NCBI GenBank assembly: GCA_905160935.1
Contig: CAJHZI010000744.1
Location: forward strand, 526,501 to 590,500
Length of the DNA: 64,000 nucleotides
DNA from: Enchytraeus crypticus
Lineage: Eukaryota; Annelida; Clitellata; Enchytraeida; Enchytraeidae
Direction of reading: 5' to 3'
Of the stretch, positions 63,121-64,000 are shown one piece after another; positions within the stretch are counted from its first letter, which is position 1, and every line of letters begins with the position of its first letter. Position numbers and translations under genes: made by a program. The notes beneath the pieces are model-generated. The model was not told the origin of the DNA, made no database searches, and saw only the letters and a list, made by a program, of their open reading frames with translations.

Positions 63121-63309
63121 AGATGAATGTGACTGTAAGTCCTTGTTGGTTACCTGTACAGCATTCAGTAGCATGTCACCTCTATCTTGTAATACATGCT
63201 ATATGCCGTGTGTATAACTTCACGAACAAATAAAAAGTACACAATATCTTGTAGGCATACCCGTATACGGCAATATAAAACAATTCGTAGAAATATCTTC
63301 TCTATAGAC

Positions 63310-63490
63310 AAGTCTATGGGTAAACAGATTGTTTTCTTAAGGAATGACTCTGGGCATATTTTACTGAACATTTTTACTGAACATATTCTGGGCAGGGGCC
63401 CAGAATATGTTAGTCGAAGCTGAGGAAGGCATAGGGGGCTCACATCCTAAGCAGAATCCCCAAGAGTAATGGTATATCCAAAGGAAGGTT
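63310..63490 (+). repeat. Dispersed repeat shared with 10240-10379
   Basis: GTAAACAGATTGTTTTCTTA, AGGAATGAC, TTAGTCGAAGCTGAGGAAGG, CCCAAGAGTAATGGTATATC. A local duplication of TTTACTGAACAT and a GGGCAGGGGCCC hairpin are also present. Confidence 0.6.
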
Positions 63491-63511
63491 ATAATTGATT
63501 ATTCGAAAATA

Positions 63512-63532
63512 TGACGTCACGTAAAATGGCGG
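63512..63532 (+). promoter_or_regulatory. CRE and YY1-like motifs
   Basis: TGACGTCA at 63512-63519 and ATGGCGG at 63526-63532, about 110 bp before the ORF at 63636. They suggest a promoter for that ORF. Confidence 0.35.
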
Positions 63533-63635
63533 TTGTTTATTTTTGAAATATAAATAAATACCGTTACTAATTTATGCTCATTTATTAATATTAACGAACC
63601 AGAAGGCTGTTCTATACGTTATCGAGAACTGCATC

Positions 63636-64000
63636 ATGACGGACACTACCTGTGTAATTGTTAATGAGCTGTTATGCTTCGTATCTAATAATGCAAATGC
63701 CCAAGCGAGACAAGCTATAGTTACTCAGCTGACTGGTTTCTACAAAACGGAGGAGATCGCAGAGGCTAAAAATGTGCTCTTTGAGTTTTTAGATAAGTGT
63801 AGGAGCAATGACAATGTTAAAACCGCTTTGCCTAGGAATATAGCTCGGCGTGTTACAGAAAATAAACGCAAGCTCGACGCTGAGGATATATGGGACGCAT
63901 GGATGGCGGCAGATATCAACAAGCTGGATATGCCCAAGTTCGCTGCACTTGATCTCTCCAGAGTTCCGCCAACCAGATTTACCGAAAAGGACGTTTGTGG
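63636..64000 (+). CDS. 5' part of an ORF, possibly mobile-element ORF1
   Basis: Open from ATG 63636 through the window end (121 codons), with no intron signal. Contains VNELLCFVSNNANAQARQAI, GFYKTEEIAEAKNVLFEFLD and DAEDIWDAWMAADI. The pattern of a short helical N-terminal domain with a FY..EEI..AK..LF segment resembles N-termini I associate with invertebrate retroelement-encoded proteins, but this is from memory and not certain. Truncated by the window. Confidence 0.45.
   Translation, partial: MTDTTCVIVNELLCFVSNNANAQARQAIVTQLTGFYKTEEIAEAKNVLFEFLDKCRSNDNVKTALPRNIARRVTENKRKLDAEDIWDAWMAADINKLDMPKFAALDLSRVPPTRFTEKDVC

Overview
This window looks like nuclear DNA from an invertebrate animal with motile cilia. 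It is AT-rich. Its genes are split by many short GT-AG introns, and no prokaryotic operon structure is visible. Three conserved multi-exon genes were reconstructed exon by exon, each by in-frame splicing and by recall of the human orthologues: an axonemal outer-arm dynein intermediate chain (DNAI2, + strand, 9619-26943), a lysophosphatidylinositol acyltransferase (MBOAT7, - strand, 38721-31735) and the ESCRT-0 subunit Hrs (HGS, + strand, 44587-60664, first coding exon not found). There is also one intronless 681-codon frame with an OTU-protease-like domain (4714-2669, - strand). The exact phylum cannot be fixed from the sequence alone.

Layout. Positions 1-2600 hold nested transposon debris: a LINE 3' end broken by a hAT-like MITE that itself carries a SINE, then a piggyBac transposase remnant. 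The OTU-like gene follows. Positions 4740-9470 are intergenic and full of SINE and LINE pieces. DNAI2 has 14 exons. DNAI2 and MBOAT7 are convergent, and the space between them (26944-31734) contains a minisatellite cut by two SINEs and a hAT-like MITE with a perfect 8-bp target duplication. MBOAT7 has 7 exons, one of them followed by a GC-AG intron. MBOAT7 and HGS are divergent. The space between them (38722-44584) carries a reverse-transcriptase relic, a tandem-repeat region with a gag-like frame, and a LINE 3' end. HGS has 13 recognised exons. The last 3.3 kb is the HGS 3' region, a SINE, a possible minus-strand exon and the start of a probable mobile-element ORF that runs off the window.

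The three genes are not functionally linked: ciliary motility, phosphoinositide acyl remodelling and endosomal sorting. What unites them is how their introns evolved. Several splice junctions abut tandem arrays or retroposed copies. In two cases (DNAI2 exon 10, HGS exon at 54999) the array units contain a copy of the 3' splice site plus the first bases of the exon. At least five dispersed families recur: SINE-1 and SINE-2 (both tRNA-derived), SINE-4 (which shares a 3' hairpin and AG tail with LINE-A), a GAT-tailed family, and LINE-D. Four hAT-type non-autonomous elements were delimited by terminal inverted repeats and target duplications. I found no RNA genes other than tRNA-like SINE heads, no CRISPR array and no prokaryotic-type system.
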